A DNA stretch of 64,000 bases, taken from contig NZ_JAFCNB010000004.1 in assembly GCF_017896165.1 (NCBI RefSeq), positions 62,001-126,000 of the forward strand, in the 5' to 3' direction. Below the pieces are notes generated by a model. That model did no database searches, was not told the DNA's origin, and saw only the letters and a list, made by a program, of their open reading frames with translations. This DNA is from Microbispora oryzae. Its GTDB lineage: Bacteria > Actinomycetota > Actinomycetes > Streptosporangiales > Streptosporangiaceae. Positions within the stretch are counted from its first letter, which is position 1; each line of letters begins with the position of its first letter. The position numbers were made by a program, and so were the translations under genes. Below are positions 9,390 to 18,331 of the stretch, in pieces.

Positions 9390-9453
9390 CCGGGGGGGTG
9401 GCGGCGTCTCCCGGCCCGCGGGAGAGAAGGACCGGGCGAGAAGAATCGTGACC

Positions 9454-9474
9454 TTTTACCCGTTGACCGTAAAA
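9454..9474. promoter_or_regulatory. Inverted repeat upstream of VanA-like gene
   Basis: Perfect six-base arms TTTTAC (9454-9459) and GTAAAA (9469-9474) around a 9-base centre. It lies 65 bp upstream of the oxygenase start in an AT-richer stretch, so it is a plausible operator or part of the promoter. The binding protein is unknown. Confidence 0.4.
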
Positions 9475-9480
9475 TGCGAC

Positions 9481-9497
9481 TTTCCGAATGCCGGAAA
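9481..9497. promoter_or_regulatory. IclR-type dyad upstream of VanA-like gene
   Basis: TTTCCG, five bases, CGGAAA: perfect six-base arms. The core TTCCG-N5-CGGAA matches the dyad between pobA and its IclR regulator at 50613-50631 (TTCCG-N5-TGGAA). This supports binding by the IclR protein encoded at 6100-6999. Confidence 0.5.
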
Positions 9498-9540
9498 ACA
9501 AATGTGAGGGGTGGCCACCGCGCCCCGGGCCAACGCGGGT

Positions 9541-9573
9541 GAGCCGCCCCCGGGCGTGTGCCGGGGGCGGCTC
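9541..9573 (-). terminator. Strong hairpin downstream of GH54 gene
   Basis: Perfect 13-base arms (9541-9553 and 9561-9573) around a 7-base loop, 37 bp past the GH54 stop codon. It separates that gene from the upstream promoter of the Rieske operon. Confidence 0.7.
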
Positions 9574-9609
9574 GGTCGCGATCGCGGCGTTCGGTCTACC
9601 TGAGGTGGA

Positions 9610-11100
9610 TCACCGGTAGCCGGCGGCGACGATGTTGGCCTGGACGGCGTCCTCGGTGGCGGCCGTCGGGTAGCCGGAGGTCATGACGCCTTCGTAGAAG
9701 GTGCCGGCGGCGCCGTGGCTGTTGTCGCCGCCGATGCCGAGGATGATGGCGCCTTCCTTCTTCATCGGGTTGTAGCCCGACACGTTGGGCCGCACGCCGT
9801 CGTAGAAGGTCCCCAGGCCGCCCGACTGGGCGTTGCCGCCGCGGATGGCCCAGTGGTTCGGCTCACCCTTGACGATGGCGGTCAGGTAGCGGTGGCTGAT
9901 GCTCGGGTCACCCGCGTTGTAGTGCTGGTTCACGCCGGAGAACAGGCCGTTCTCCAGGTCGGCCATGATCCACGGGCCGTTGCCCGCGCCGTAGCCCCAG
10001 ACCTTGATGTTGCCGAAGTAGATGGCCTCCATCGTGCCGTTGCCGTTGTCACGGCTGTTGGTCTCGGCGTTGCCGTAGTCGAAGCAGCAGCCGCCGTTGT
10101 AGTGCGTGCCGTCGAAGATGGCGTACATGCCCTCGGGCTGGTCGCCCTTGGCGATGCCGTTGGTGGAGTTGTTGCGGTAGCCGACACCGGGATCGACGTA
10201 GACGCCGTACGCCTTCTGCCCGTAGACCGTGGTCGGCGCCTTGGTCGCGGTGGCGAGGTTGTCGTAGCCGCCCGCGGCCGGGCCGGAGAACCCGCCGGGA
10301 GGCGCCTGGGTCAGGCGGTTGTTGCGGCCGGACTGGTCGTAGATGATCGTGATGAGGCAGGTCGTGCCGGCGCAGAACGAGTCCTGCGCCGCCGCGTTGG
10401 CGGCGCCACCCGGGCTCAGCACGCCGATGTCACGGGTGGTGTTGTCCGAGGATCGCCGCACCTGGTAGAGCGCGCCGTTGTAGTTCGCGTACAGCGCGCG
10501 GGTCGTGCTGTGCGCGGCCACACAGGGCGTGCCGCCCGCGGCGTAGATGTCGCACGGCTGCCTGGTCGGCGTGCCGGACGGCGAGGCCGAGGGCGAGGCG
10601 GACGGCGAGATCGACGGCGAAGCCGAGGGCGACGTCGACGGCGAGGTGGACGGCGAGGTCGTCACACCGCCGGTGCAGGCGACCCCGTTGAGCGAGAAGC
10701 TCGTCGGCACGGGGTTGGTGCCGTTCCAGGAGCCGTTGAAGCCGAAGGACGTGTTGCCGCCGGTGCCGATGGTGGCGTTGTAGGAGACGTTGGTCACCGT
10801 GACCTGGGAGCCCGACTGGGTGTAGGTGCCGTTCCACAGCTGGGTGATCGTCTGCCCGGCGGAGAACGACCAGGTCAGCCGCCAGCCGTCGATCGGGTCT
10901 CCGAGGTTGGTGATGGTGACGTTGGTGCCGAAGCCGCCGGGCCAGGAGTTGTTCACCGTGTAGTCGACCCGGCATCCGGCCGCGGCCTCGGCCGCGGTCG
11001 TCGTCAGGGCGCCGACGACGCCGACGGCCCCGGTCAGCAGGGCGGCGACGGCGGCTGCCGAAAGCCTCAGCCGCCGGTGAAAGGAGTTGTCATGTCGCAC
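9610..11100 (-). CDS. Secreted CBM2-GH54 alpha-L-arabinofuranosidase
   Basis: 496 residues. A twin-basic signal peptide (about 1-40) is followed by a CBM2 cellulose/xylan-binding domain (about 42-140; CRVDYTVNNSWPGGFGTNV), a Ser/Thr/Pro linker made of short repeats (about 148-178) and a GH54 catalytic domain from PCDIYAAGGTPCVAAHSTTR to the end. The catalytic region keeps the CCFDYGNAET and GGDNS segments that hold the family nucleophile and acid. The enzyme should remove arabinofuranosyl side chains from arabinoxylan or arabinan outside the cell. GH54 is better known from fungi, but actinomycete members exist. A LacI-type palindrome lies about 100 bp upstream. Confidence 0.92.
   Translation of the reverse strand: MRHDNSFHRRLRLSAAAVAALLTGAVGVVGALTTTAAEAAAGCRVDYTVNNSWPGGFGTNVTITNLGDPIDGWRLTWSFSAGQTITQLWNGTYTQSGSQVTVTNVSYNATIGTGGNTSFGFNGSWNGTNPVPTSFSLNGVACTGGVTTSPSTSPSTSPSASPSISPSASPSASPSGTPTRQPCDIYAAGGTPCVAAHSTTRALYANYNGALYQVRRSSDNTTRDIGVLSPGGAANAAAQDSFCAGTTCLITIIYDQSGRNNRLTQAPPGGFSGPAAGGYDNLATATKAPTTVYGQKAYGVYVDPGVGYRNNSTNGIAKGDQPEGMYAIFDGTHYNGGCCFDYGNAETNSRDNGNGTMEAIYFGNIKVWGYGAGNGPWIMADLENGLFSGVNQHYNAGDPSISHRYLTAIVKGEPNHWAIRGGNAQSGGLGTFYDGVRPNVSGYNPMKKEGAIILGIGGDNSHGAAGTFYEGVMTSGYPTAATEDAVQANIVAAGYR
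10574..10662. repeat. Linker-coding short repeat in GH54 gene
   Basis: GGCGAGG-type 6- and 12-base imperfect repeats encode the S/P/T/A linker between CBM2 and catalytic domain (repeated SPS units on the minus strand). Confidence 0.7.
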
Positions 11101-11198
11101 AGGTGTGTTCCCATTCTCCGAGTTGTGACGGTCATCCGCGGCGGCCGAGTGCGCACGGTCGAGCCGCCGTTCAGGAGCCTTCGCCGGTCGAGTCTTCT

Positions 11199-11210
11199 GT
11201 TAGCGCTAAC
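11199..11210. promoter_or_regulatory. LacI-type operator candidate upstream of GH54 gene
   Basis: Perfect 12-base palindrome GTTAGCGCTAAC with the CG-centred symmetry typical of LacI-family operators, 99 bp upstream of the GH54 start. It is close to the palindrome at 12021-12032 (GTTAACGTTAAC), differing only in the central bases. Confidence 0.65.
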
Positions 11211-12020
11211 ATTCGATGGCCGATCCCGGCTGTGGCTCCGTTCGCGAATGGCGCGTATCGCTGTGCGGAGCCAATCCCCGTGGCGCGGGGTCAGTCAACG
11301 AGCCGGGCCCCGCCCCATATCCGTACGGCTCCATGTGGTCCGGTGTGAGCTGCGATTTCGGGCCGCGAGGTCGGGCGGCTACGCCGGGCGGAGCCGAAAC
11401 TTTCATTCCACGGCCGCCGGTGAGGCGGGTGTGCGGGCGGCCGATACGGCCGGCCGGATGGCGCTCCGGCTCGGCGCCTGGCCGGGGTCCGCGCGAATCG
11501 GCCAATTGTAAATTAAACGTTAATTCGGGCACATAGCATAATTTGTCCGGCTAATCTGCTTAATGAAAGTAGGGAATGTCGCGAGAAGGTGTGACAGTCC
11601 GTCGTCCCGCGTTCCCCGGGATGGGGGGAGCGGCCGGGAGAGTGCCGGAAGGGTGCGCGGGTGACCCCCTGGGGTGCGTCCCGGCGGGCCGTGGCGGGGT
11701 GTTGAGAGCGACGGGTGACAACGAATGGGACGAATGGTGACGGACGGGAGGTGGGCGGTGCCGGCTGGGCTCCGGAATTTGAACGTTTCACTCCGTGACC
11801 CGTCCCTCCGGGATCGCCGGTGCGCCAGCGGCGAGGCCCACCGCGGCGGGTGTGCCGGCGGCGCCGGGAGAGCCCGGCGGCGGACCGGTCCACACAGCGG
11901 CAGTACGGCCGGGGTGCCGCGCCCCGCGCACCGCCCCGGCGGCGCTGTCAGGGCTGGTCAGGCGGGTAGGTCAGCTCCGGTTCGCGGGTTGTGCCGCTCG
12001 CGCGTGACGACGACTGCCCT

Positions 12021-12032
12021 GTTAACGTTAAC
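12021..12032. promoter_or_regulatory. LacI-type operator candidate before the LacI gene
   Basis: Perfect palindrome GTTAACGTTAAC ending 18 bp before the regulator's start codon and just upstream of its ribosome-binding site. This location suggests autoregulation. Its presence argues for the start at 12051 rather than the upstream in-frame start at 11991. Confidence 0.65.
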
Positions 12033-12050
12033 GGCAAGGGGGTGAAGCCC

Positions 12051-13091
12051 ATGGCGGGGCGGCGGGATGGGCAGCCACGGGTGGGAAAGCCGGCGGTGCT
12101 GGGCGATGTCGCACAGCTCGCCGGGGTGTCGGCGATGACCGCTTCACGGGTGCTGAACGCGCCCGAACTCGTGCGCGCGGACACCCGCGCCCGGGTCCTC
12201 GCGGCCATGCGGGAGTTGGACTACCGGCCCAACGCGGCCGCGCGGCAGCTCGTCACCGGACGTTCGGGGGTGCTGGGCGTGGTGAGCGTCGACACCACCC
12301 AGTACGGCCCGGCCTCCACGCTCTACTGCATCGAGCGGGCCGCGCGGCAGAGCGGCTACACCGTCAGCATCGCCAGCCTGAGCAACCTCAACCGCCTCTC
12401 CATGGAGGAGGGGGTCGACCGCCTGCGGGCGCAGTCGGTCGACGGCGTCATCATCGTGGCGCCGCACGAGTCCGCCACGGAGGGGCTGCGTCACCTGCCG
12501 CCCGAGTTCCCCGTGGTCGCCGTCGGGGCGGGGGAGAACGCCTCCGTTCCTGTGGTCATGGTCGACCAGCGGGCCGGAGCCGCCCGGGCGACCCGGCACC
12601 TCCTCGACCTGGGCCACGAGACGGTGTGGCACGTCGCCGGGCCGGCGAACTGGATCGACGCGGGCGCCCGGATCGAGGGCTGGCGTGAGGTGCTGGAGGC
12701 GGAGGGCCGGCCGGTTCCCGAGCCGCTGCGCGGCGATTGGAGCCCCCGCTCGGGATACCAGCTCGGCAAGCTCCTCGCGCGTGATCCGTCCGTGACGGCG
12801 GTCTTCGTGGGCAACGACCAGATGGCGCTCGGCGTCCTGCGCGCCCTCCGCGAGGCGGGGCGCAGCACCCCGCGCGACGTCAGCGTGGTCGGCTTCGACG
12901 ACCTGCCCGAGGCCTCCTACTTCTGGCCGCCGCTGACCACGCTCCGGCAGGATTTCGGCGAGGTCGGCCGGCAGGCGTTCCGGCTCTTCGAGTCCCGCGT
13001 GGCCGGTGAGAACGGCGTAGCCGTCCGCCACCTGGTCGAGCCCGAGCTCGTCGTCAGGGACAGCACCGGGGCGGCGCCCCACCGCGGCTGA
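12051..13091 (+). CDS. LacI-family transcriptional regulator
   Basis: 346 residues from an ATG with an AAGGGGG ribosome-binding site. The N-terminal HTH is VLGDVAQLAGVSAMTASRVLN, followed by the hinge (YRPNAAARQLVTGRS) and a periplasmic-binding-like sugar-sensing domain ending in the VVGFDDLPEASYFWPPLTT block. It is divergent from the GH54 arabinofuranosidase across 950 bp, and perfect LacI-like palindromes precede both genes. It most likely represses hemicellulase genes here until a sugar is present. The effector is unknown. Confidence 0.92.
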   Translation: MAGRRDGQPRVGKPAVLGDVAQLAGVSAMTASRVLNAPELVRADTRARVLAAMRELDYRPNAAARQLVTGRSGVLGVVSVDTTQYGPASTLYCIERAARQSGYTVSIASLSNLNRLSMEEGVDRLRAQSVDGVIIVAPHESATEGLRHLPPEFPVVAVGAGENASVPVVMVDQRAGAARATRHLLDLGHETVWHVAGPANWIDAGARIEGWREVLEAEGRPVPEPLRGDWSPRSGYQLGKLLARDPSVTAVFVGNDQMALGVLRALREAGRSTPRDVSVVGFDDLPEASYFWPPLTTLRQDFGEVGRQAFRLFESRVAGENGVAVRHLVEPELVVRDSTGAAPHRG

Positions 13092-13093
13092 GC

Positions 13094-13121
13094 GGCCGGA
13101 GGCCCAGCCGGGCCTCCGGTC
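13094..13121 (+). terminator. Hairpin after LacI regulator
   Basis: Twelve-base arms (13094-13105 and 13110-13121) with one imperfect pair around a 4-base loop, starting 2 bp after the stop codon. Confidence 0.7.
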
Positions 13122-13280
13122 CCTCCTCGCCGCGCCTCCTCCTGTGGGGCCCCGCCGCGGCCGGAGGCCGCCACCGCCATCACGTAGAGTGCTGGAGATC
13201 ATCGACATCCTGTGTTGGCCCGGGGGACGCCGAGTCGAGCAGCATGAAGTGATGCGGATGCCCCTGCGAGGAGGATTTCC

Positions 13281-14144
13281 ATGAAATATCGGCCACTCGG
13301 TGACGCGCAGGTCAGTGCGATCGGCCTCGGCGGCATGCCGATGTCGATCGAGGGGCGCCCGGACGAGCGGCGCTCCGTGGCGACCATCCACGCGGCGCTC
13401 GACGCCGGGGTCACGCTGATCGACACGGCGGACGCGTACCACATCCACGCGGACGAGGTGGGCCACAACGAGTCGCTGATCGCGCGGGCGCTGGCCGGAT
13501 ACGGCGGCGACACCAGCGATGTGATCGTCGCGACCAAGGGCGGCCACCTGCGTCCCGGCGACGGCTCGTGGACGGTGAACGGCTCGCCCGATCACCTGAA
13601 GGAGGCCTGCGACGCCTCGCTCAAGCGGCTCGGCGTGGACGCCATCGGTCTCTACCAGTTCCACCGGCCCGACCCGAGAGTGCCCTACGCCGACTCCGTC
13701 GGCGCGATCCGCGACCTGCTGGACGCGGGCAAGATCCGCTACGCCGGCGTCTCGAACGCCAATCCGGAGCAGATCCGGGAGGCGAACGAGATCCTCGGCG
13801 GCCGTCTGGTCAGCGTGCAGAACCAGTTCTCGCCGTCGTTCCGCAGCAGCGAACCCGAGCTCGACCTGTGCGCGGACATGGACATCGCCTTCCTGCCGTG
13901 GAGCCCGCTCGGCGGCACCGGCCGGGCCGGCGGGCTCGGCAGCCGGTTCGCGCCCTTCGCCGAGGTCGCCCGCGAGCACGGGGTCAGCCCGCAGCAGGTG
14001 TGCCTGGCGTGGATGCTGGCGAAGGCTCCGGTGGTGATTCCCATCCCCGGCTCCTCACGCCCCGAGACCATCCTCGACTCCGTCAAGGCCGTCGACCTGG
14101 AGCTGTCCGCGGACGAGATCGCCACACTCGACGCGGCGGGCTGA
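13281..14144 (+). CDS. Aldo/keto reductase
   Basis: 287 residues, ATG preceded by GAGGAGG. The fold is a TIM barrel with the AKR tetrad visible as Asp in IDTADAYH, the nearby Tyr, Lys in VATKGG and His in YQFHRPD. The C-terminal NADP-binding region includes IPIPGSSRPE. It reduces an aldehyde, ketone or sugar with NADPH. It lies between a LacI regulator and a CE2-like esterase and may be involved in sugar metabolism, but it has its own spacer and the substrate cannot be predicted. Confidence 0.9.
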   Translation: MKYRPLGDAQVSAIGLGGMPMSIEGRPDERRSVATIHAALDAGVTLIDTADAYHIHADEVGHNESLIARALAGYGGDTSDVIVATKGGHLRPGDGSWTVNGSPDHLKEACDASLKRLGVDAIGLYQFHRPDPRVPYADSVGAIRDLLDAGKIRYAGVSNANPEQIREANEILGGRLVSVQNQFSPSFRSSEPELDLCADMDIAFLPWSPLGGTGRAGGLGSRFAPFAEVAREHGVSPQQVCLAWMLAKAPVVIPIPGSSRPETILDSVKAVDLELSADEIATLDAAG

Positions 14145-14158
14145 GCGCCCATCCGGAT

Positions 14159-14181
14159 GGCGGGGGCCGCGGGCCCCCGCC
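14159..14181. terminator. Bidirectional hairpin between convergent genes
   Basis: Perfect 10-base arms (14159-14168 and 14172-14181) with a 3-base loop, between the ends of the aldo/keto reductase and the esterase genes. Confidence 0.75.
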
Positions 14182-14189
14182 ACCCGCGC

Positions 14190-15326
14190 TCACCAGCGCA
14201 GCGGAAGCGTGGCGATGAAGTCGTCGAGACGCTTGGAGATGATCTGGTGGTCGTGGGCCGACGGGTGCCAGTCGCAACCGCCGTAGTCCAGCTCCGAATT
14301 GTCGTAGTACCAGTAGCGGACCCGGTCGTCGCCCCGCCTGTTGCGGTCCTGGACGATCTGCCGCGCCGCGTCGGAGAACGCCGTCGTGTTGGACATGTAC
14401 GTGGCGCTGACCACGATGATCGCGCGCTTGCCGTACCGGGCCCTGAGCTTGTCGATGAAGCCCTGGTAGGCGGTCTTGTAGGCGGCGACCAGTGACTCCG
14501 GCGTCCACGACTCGCCCGGGTTGATCGCGGTGGAGAAGTCGTTGATGCCGAGGCCGATCACGATCAGTTGCGGGTGCCAGGTGCCCGGGTTCCTCCAGAC
14601 GTCGCCGGGCACGCCGATCAGGGCGCGGTCGTAATAAGTGCGGTAGTCGGTGCCCGGCTCGATGCCGTTGTAGTTGCGCACCATGCCCCGCCCGGAGAAG
14701 GCGTTGACCTGGTAGTCGGCGCCGAGGCGGCGCGCCGTGAGGGCGCCGAAGCTGATGTCGGTGTTGGTGTTCCGGTCGACCTGGCCGGGGGCGGGGCACT
14801 CGCGGGTGGGGGAGAGATTGCCGTAGCCGGCGGTGTAGGAGTCGCCGATGAACTCGATCTGCCGGTGACGATCGGCCGGCCCGGGAAGGAGGGCGCCGCC
14901 GGGGGCGGCGACGAATCCGTAGAACTCGCCGAAGGCGGACGGGCTCTCGGTGCGCTTGACGAGCCGCACGCTGTGCACGCCGTTGGTCAGGTCCCTGACC
15001 CAGTAGGTGGTACGGCCGGGGGTCACCAGCGTGGCGACGGTGGCGCCGTCGACCTGGACGTCGTAATCGTTCACGGCGTCGTTGAGGGCGACCCCGACGC
15101 CGGTGCCGCGGAAGCGGCCCTCGAAGTAGACGCCCGGCCAGCTGTAGCGGACCGAGCCGCCGGCCGGCTCGACCCGGCCGGCGGTGTGCGCCCTGAAGAG
15201 GGACGCCGGGGCCGGCTTCCCCAGGGGGGTCGTGTCTGGCGTGGCGGTCGCGTGGGCGGCCGCCGGCGGCAGCATGGCGGTCATCGCCAGCGCGGCCAGC
15301 GCCGCCTTTACCTGCGTGCGTCGCAC
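14190..15326 (-). CDS. Secreted SGNH esterase, carbohydrate esterase family 2-like
   Basis: 378 residues with a GTG start and a signal peptide ending around HATA. An N-terminal jelly-roll (about 45-145, with YSWPGVYFEGRFRGTGVGV) precedes the SGNH hydrolase domain. Catalytic Ser is in FIGDSYTAGYG, the Asn block in GLGINDF and the Asp/His pair in CDWHPSAHDH. This two-domain order matches CE2 acetyl-xylan/glucomannan esterases. It probably removes acetyl groups from hemicellulose outside the cell, complementing the GH54 enzyme. An 11-base element shared with the LacI/GH54 region lies at 15403-15413. Confidence 0.88.
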   Translation of the reverse strand: MRRTQVKAALAALAMTAMLPPAAAHATATPDTTPLGKPAPASLFRAHTAGRVEPAGGSVRYSWPGVYFEGRFRGTGVGVALNDAVNDYDVQVDGATVATLVTPGRTTYWVRDLTNGVHSVRLVKRTESPSAFGEFYGFVAAPGGALLPGPADRHRQIEFIGDSYTAGYGNLSPTRECPAPGQVDRNTNTDISFGALTARRLGADYQVNAFSGRGMVRNYNGIEPGTDYRTYYDRALIGVPGDVWRNPGTWHPQLIVIGLGINDFSTAINPGESWTPESLVAAYKTAYQGFIDKLRARYGKRAIIVVSATYMSNTTAFSDAARQIVQDRNRRGDDRVRYWYYDNSELDYGGCDWHPSAHDHQIISKRLDDFIATLPLRW

Positions 15327-15700
15327 GGTCTCTCCTTCTCCTGCCGGCGAGGGCGCCGCGGGCCGTCGCTTCCATCCCGACGGGCGCCGAAAGGGCCGGT
15401 GCTGAACGTTTCATGGGCACGGGCACGGCGACATCCGGCGGCGGCGGCCGCGGTGCGGCGGCATGGCAGGGCACCCGGCCGCGGAGGTTCGGCGGGGGCA
15501 CCGATGACGTGGGGGTCAACGCCCACCCTTTGCGTCGGATCGGACGAGGCCGCCGGCGGGGCCGTACGCGCTCCAGGCCCGGCGCCGGGTGCAGAGTGTC
15601 GCTCCGGCCGCGTCGATCGTCAAGACCGCGCGATCACCCCGGCGGAGCCGTGCCCTCCGGCCGGCCCCGCCGTCCCACCGCCCCCGGCGGGTTCAGGCGT
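15327..15700. other. 374 bp gene-free spacer
   Basis: No credible coding frame was seen. It should contain the promoter of the CE2-like gene (minus strand). The 11-mer TGAACGTTTCA at 15403-15413 also occurs at 11780-11790 in the LacI/GH54 spacer and is a near-palindrome centred on CG, so it may be a weak LacI-type site. Confidence 0.5.
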
Positions 15701-16966
15701 TCAGGTGTTCAGGCGCACAGGCAGCCGGGCCAGGCGCCACGAGGCCGGCACGAGCTGGCGTTCGAGGTCCTCGGGCGCGACGGCCGGTTCGATGCGGGGG
15801 AAGCGGCTCAGGAGCATCCCGAACGCGACCTCGGCCTCCTGCCGGGCCAGCGCGGCGCCGAGGCAGTAGTGCAGGCCGTGCCCGAACCCGAGGTGCGTCT
15901 CGCGGCGGCCGTCCGGCTCGCGGGTGATGTCGAGCCGCTCGGGGTCGTCGAAGCGGCGCGGGTCGTAGTTGGCCGAGACGAGCATCGCCATGATCGGCTC
16001 CCCTCGCCGCACCGTCATGCCGCCGATCTCCACGTCCTCGGCGGCGTAGCGGAACCGGGTGCCCTGGACCGGGCCGCACCAGCGCATCAGCTCGTGGACG
16101 GCGCGGGGCAGCAGGGCGGGGTCGGCGCGCAGCGCGCCGAGCTGGCCGGGGTGGGCCAGCAACGCGGCCACGCCGTTGCCGATGAGATGAGCGGTGGTCT
16201 CGTGCCCCGCGAGGACGAGGGTCAGCACCATGGTGATCAGCTCGGTGTCGGTGAGGCGGTCCCCGTCCTCGTCGTGCGCCCGGATCAGGCCGGTGAGCAG
16301 ATCGTCGGCGGGCTCCGACCGGCGGCGCACGATGAGGTCCCGCACGAAGGCGATCATGTCGCGCAGGGGCTCGGTGACCGCGCCCGGCTCCATGCGGACC
16401 AGGCCCCGGCCCCACTCGCGCCAGAGAGGACGGTCTTCCTCGGCGATGCCGACAAGCTCGCAGATGACCGTGATCGGCAGCGGGTAGGCGTAGTGCTCGA
16501 TCAGGTCGACGACGCCGTCCCGCGCGTGCCCGGGGAGCCGGTCGAGGAGGTCCTCGCTGATCCGCTCCACCCGCGGGCGCAGCTCGGTCACCCGGCGGGC
16601 GGTGAAGGCGCGGGAGACCAGCCGGCGCAGCCGGATGTGGTCGGCGCCGTCGGCGTCCAGCACGGTGTCGAGCAGGTAGCGCGCGTACTCGGCGGGGATC
16701 CCGCGGGCGCGGACGAGCTCCTCGCGCACGTTGCTCGCGCCGGTCCCCGGAACGCCGGCGGGGTCGTTGACGAACCGGCGGTCGCTCAGCACGGCCGCCA
16801 CGTCGTCGTAGCGGGTGACGAGCCAGACGGGGGTCGTCTGGCCCGGGAAGGCGGCCCGGGCCAGGGGGGCGCGCTCCCGGATCTGGGAGAAGCCGCGGAA
16901 CGGGTCGCGCATCAGCTCGGGGTCCAACAGGTCGACGACGTCGCCGTCCGTGCGGGGAGTGCTCAT
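15701..16966 (-). CDS. Cytochrome P450 (bacterial class I, CYP107-like)
   Basis: 421 residues. The I-helix oxygen-activation motif is LAGHETT, the K-helix ExxR is present (EDVEIGG follows it), and the heme-binding loop is FGHGLHYCLG with the Cys thiolate. Length and motifs fit soluble actinomycete P450s that hydroxylate or epoxidise secondary metabolites, fatty acids or xenobiotics. No ferredoxin partner is adjacent. The divergent neighbour is a histidine kinase across 224 bp. The substrate is unknown. Confidence 0.93.
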   Translation of the reverse strand: MSTPRTDGDVVDLLDPELMRDPFRGFSQIRERAPLARAAFPGQTTPVWLVTRYDDVAAVLSDRRFVNDPAGVPGTGASNVREELVRARGIPAEYARYLLDTVLDADGADHIRLRRLVSRAFTARRVTELRPRVERISEDLLDRLPGHARDGVVDLIEHYAYPLPITVICELVGIAEEDRPLWREWGRGLVRMEPGAVTEPLRDMIAFVRDLIVRRRSEPADDLLTGLIRAHDEDGDRLTDTELITMVLTLVLAGHETTAHLIGNGVAALLAHPGQLGALRADPALLPRAVHELMRWCGPVQGTRFRYAAEDVEIGGMTVRRGEPIMAMLVSANYDPRRFDDPERLDITREPDGRRETHLGFGHGLHYCLGAALARQEAEVAFGMLLSRFPRIEPAVAPEDLERQLVPASWRLARLPVRLNT

Positions 16967-17190
16967 CTGCGCCCTCCAGCGCTGGTCACGTGCACGTCCA
17001 CGCCGACGGGCCGCCCCGGCCGCCGGCCGGTCTCGCTCTCCTGCGCACTCTGGGCGGCGAACGTTCCGGCCCTGACCACCCTAACCGCTCCCCGCCCAGG
17101 GCGCCGGGCGGCTGTGGATCGGCCGAAAGTTTACCTTCCGACCGCCGCTTGGGGATGAGAACACGCAGGTAGACGCCACAAGATGGGGAC

Positions 17191-18324
17191 ATGACGGAAC
17201 ATTGGAGGAAACTAGCGGGGTTGGGGCCCGGCGAAATCGGCGATCTGCTTCTGGCTGCCGCCGTCCTGGCGTTCACCATTCCGGTGACCCTCATCGACAA
17301 GTCGTTCTCCCTGTGGGGCCCGGTGCCCGATCCGCTGGAGATCGTCGCGGGCATCGTGACCGCGGGCACCATGCTGCTCCGCCGCCGCGTCGCCTGGCCG
17401 ATGCTCGTGGCGTCGGTCGTCTGCGCGTGCCTGACCGGGCAGGTCGTGCCGCTGACGCTGGCCGCGTACTCGATGACGGCGGAGAACCGGGTGCGGCGCT
17501 GGCCCTGGGCGGCGGGGGCGCTGACGCTCGTGTACGCCGTGGTGAACTACCGCAGCCCCTACATGGACCACAACCACTACCTCTGCCTGGTCCGCGGCCT
17601 GACCCTCGTCTACCTCCCCGCCCTGGTCGGCACGTGGGTCTGGCGATACCGCAGCGCCCTCAAGGAACTGCAGGCCGCCGTGCGGGACCGGGAGGAGAAC
17701 GCGGCCTGGCGGGAGCGCAGGCGGATCGCGGGAGAGCTGCACGACACCGTGACCCACGCGGTGACGGCGATGGCGCTCAACGCCGGCATGATCCCCGGCG
17801 CCGCCGGTCCGGGCGAGGTCAGGCGCCTCACGTCGGCGATCGAGGACAAGGCGGTCCAGGCGCTCACCGAGCTGCGGGAACTGCTCACCGTTCTGCGCAG
17901 AGACGAGGTCCCCCAGTCGGCCGAGGGCGTGAAGGGCATCGCCCGCCTGGTGCGCGAGGCCAAGGAGAACGGCCTGCGGGTCGCCCTCACGCTCGACCCC
18001 GGCGACCGCGAGCTGCCCCGGCAGATCTCCCACGCCTGCTTCCGCGTCGTCCAGGAGGGCCTCAACAACGTGCGCAAGCACGCCCCCGGGGCCCAGGTGC
18101 GGGTGACCTGTGAGACCGGTGCGGACGGCGTGCGGGTCTCCGTCGTCAACAGCCCCGGGGACTGCCACGCCGCCCCTCCCGCCCACTATGTGGAGTCGGG
18201 ATACGGGCTCGCCGGTCTGCGAGAGCGGATCAACCTCGCGGGTGGCACCCTCAAGGCCGAGCAGATCCCCGACGGCGGCTTCCTCCTCGGCGTCCGCATC
18301 CCTTTCGCCCCGCACGCGAGCTGA
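17191..18324 (+). CDS. Orphan sensor histidine kinase (HisKA_3/NarL type)
   Basis: 377 residues. About four to five membrane segments occupy residues 17-150. The dimerisation/phosphoacceptor helix RRRIAGELHDTVTH has its His at about 184, and the HATPase domain ends with the G-box GYGLAGLRERI. It belongs to the kinases that pair with NarL/LuxR response regulators. No response regulator is encoded beside it, so it either acts with a distant partner or has lost its own. It has no large extracellular sensor domain; the membrane part probably senses the signal. Confidence 0.9.
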   Translation: MTEHWRKLAGLGPGEIGDLLLAAAVLAFTIPVTLIDKSFSLWGPVPDPLEIVAGIVTAGTMLLRRRVAWPMLVASVVCACLTGQVVPLTLAAYSMTAENRVRRWPWAAGALTLVYAVVNYRSPYMDHNHYLCLVRGLTLVYLPALVGTWVWRYRSALKELQAAVRDREENAAWRERRRIAGELHDTVTHAVTAMALNAGMIPGAAGPGEVRRLTSAIEDKAVQALTELRELLTVLRRDEVPQSAEGVKGIARLVREAKENGLRVALTLDPGDRELPRQISHACFRVVQEGLNNVRKHAPGAQVRVTCETGADGVRVSVVNSPGDCHAAPPAHYVESGYGLAGLRERINLAGGTLKAEQIPDGGFLLGVRIPFAPHAS

Positions 18325-18331
18325 CCGCGAC

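Larger units (their letters stand above)
11101..12050. other. 950 bp gene-free regulatory region
   Basis: No frame here looks like a protein; the available frames are Arg/Pro/Gly-rich. It holds the divergent promoters of the GH54 gene and the LacI regulator. It contains several AACGTT- or AGCGCT-centred palindromes (11199-11210, about 11511-11524, 11780-11790, 12021-12032) and an AT-rich island at about 11505-11575. A small RNA or leader peptide cannot be excluded. Confidence 0.7.

Noticed and set aside
9715..11511. 598-codon plus-strand open frame across the GH54 gene
   Set aside because: Val/Gly/Arg-rich mirror of a clear CBM2-GH54 gene; no recognisable domain.
12144..13979. 611-codon minus-strand open frame
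   Set aside because: It runs antisense to the LacI and aldo/keto reductase genes; composition is that of a GC-driven mirror frame and it matches no family.
15413..17158. 581-codon plus-strand open frame opposite the P450
   Set aside because: Antisense to conserved P450 motifs and lacking any motif of its own.
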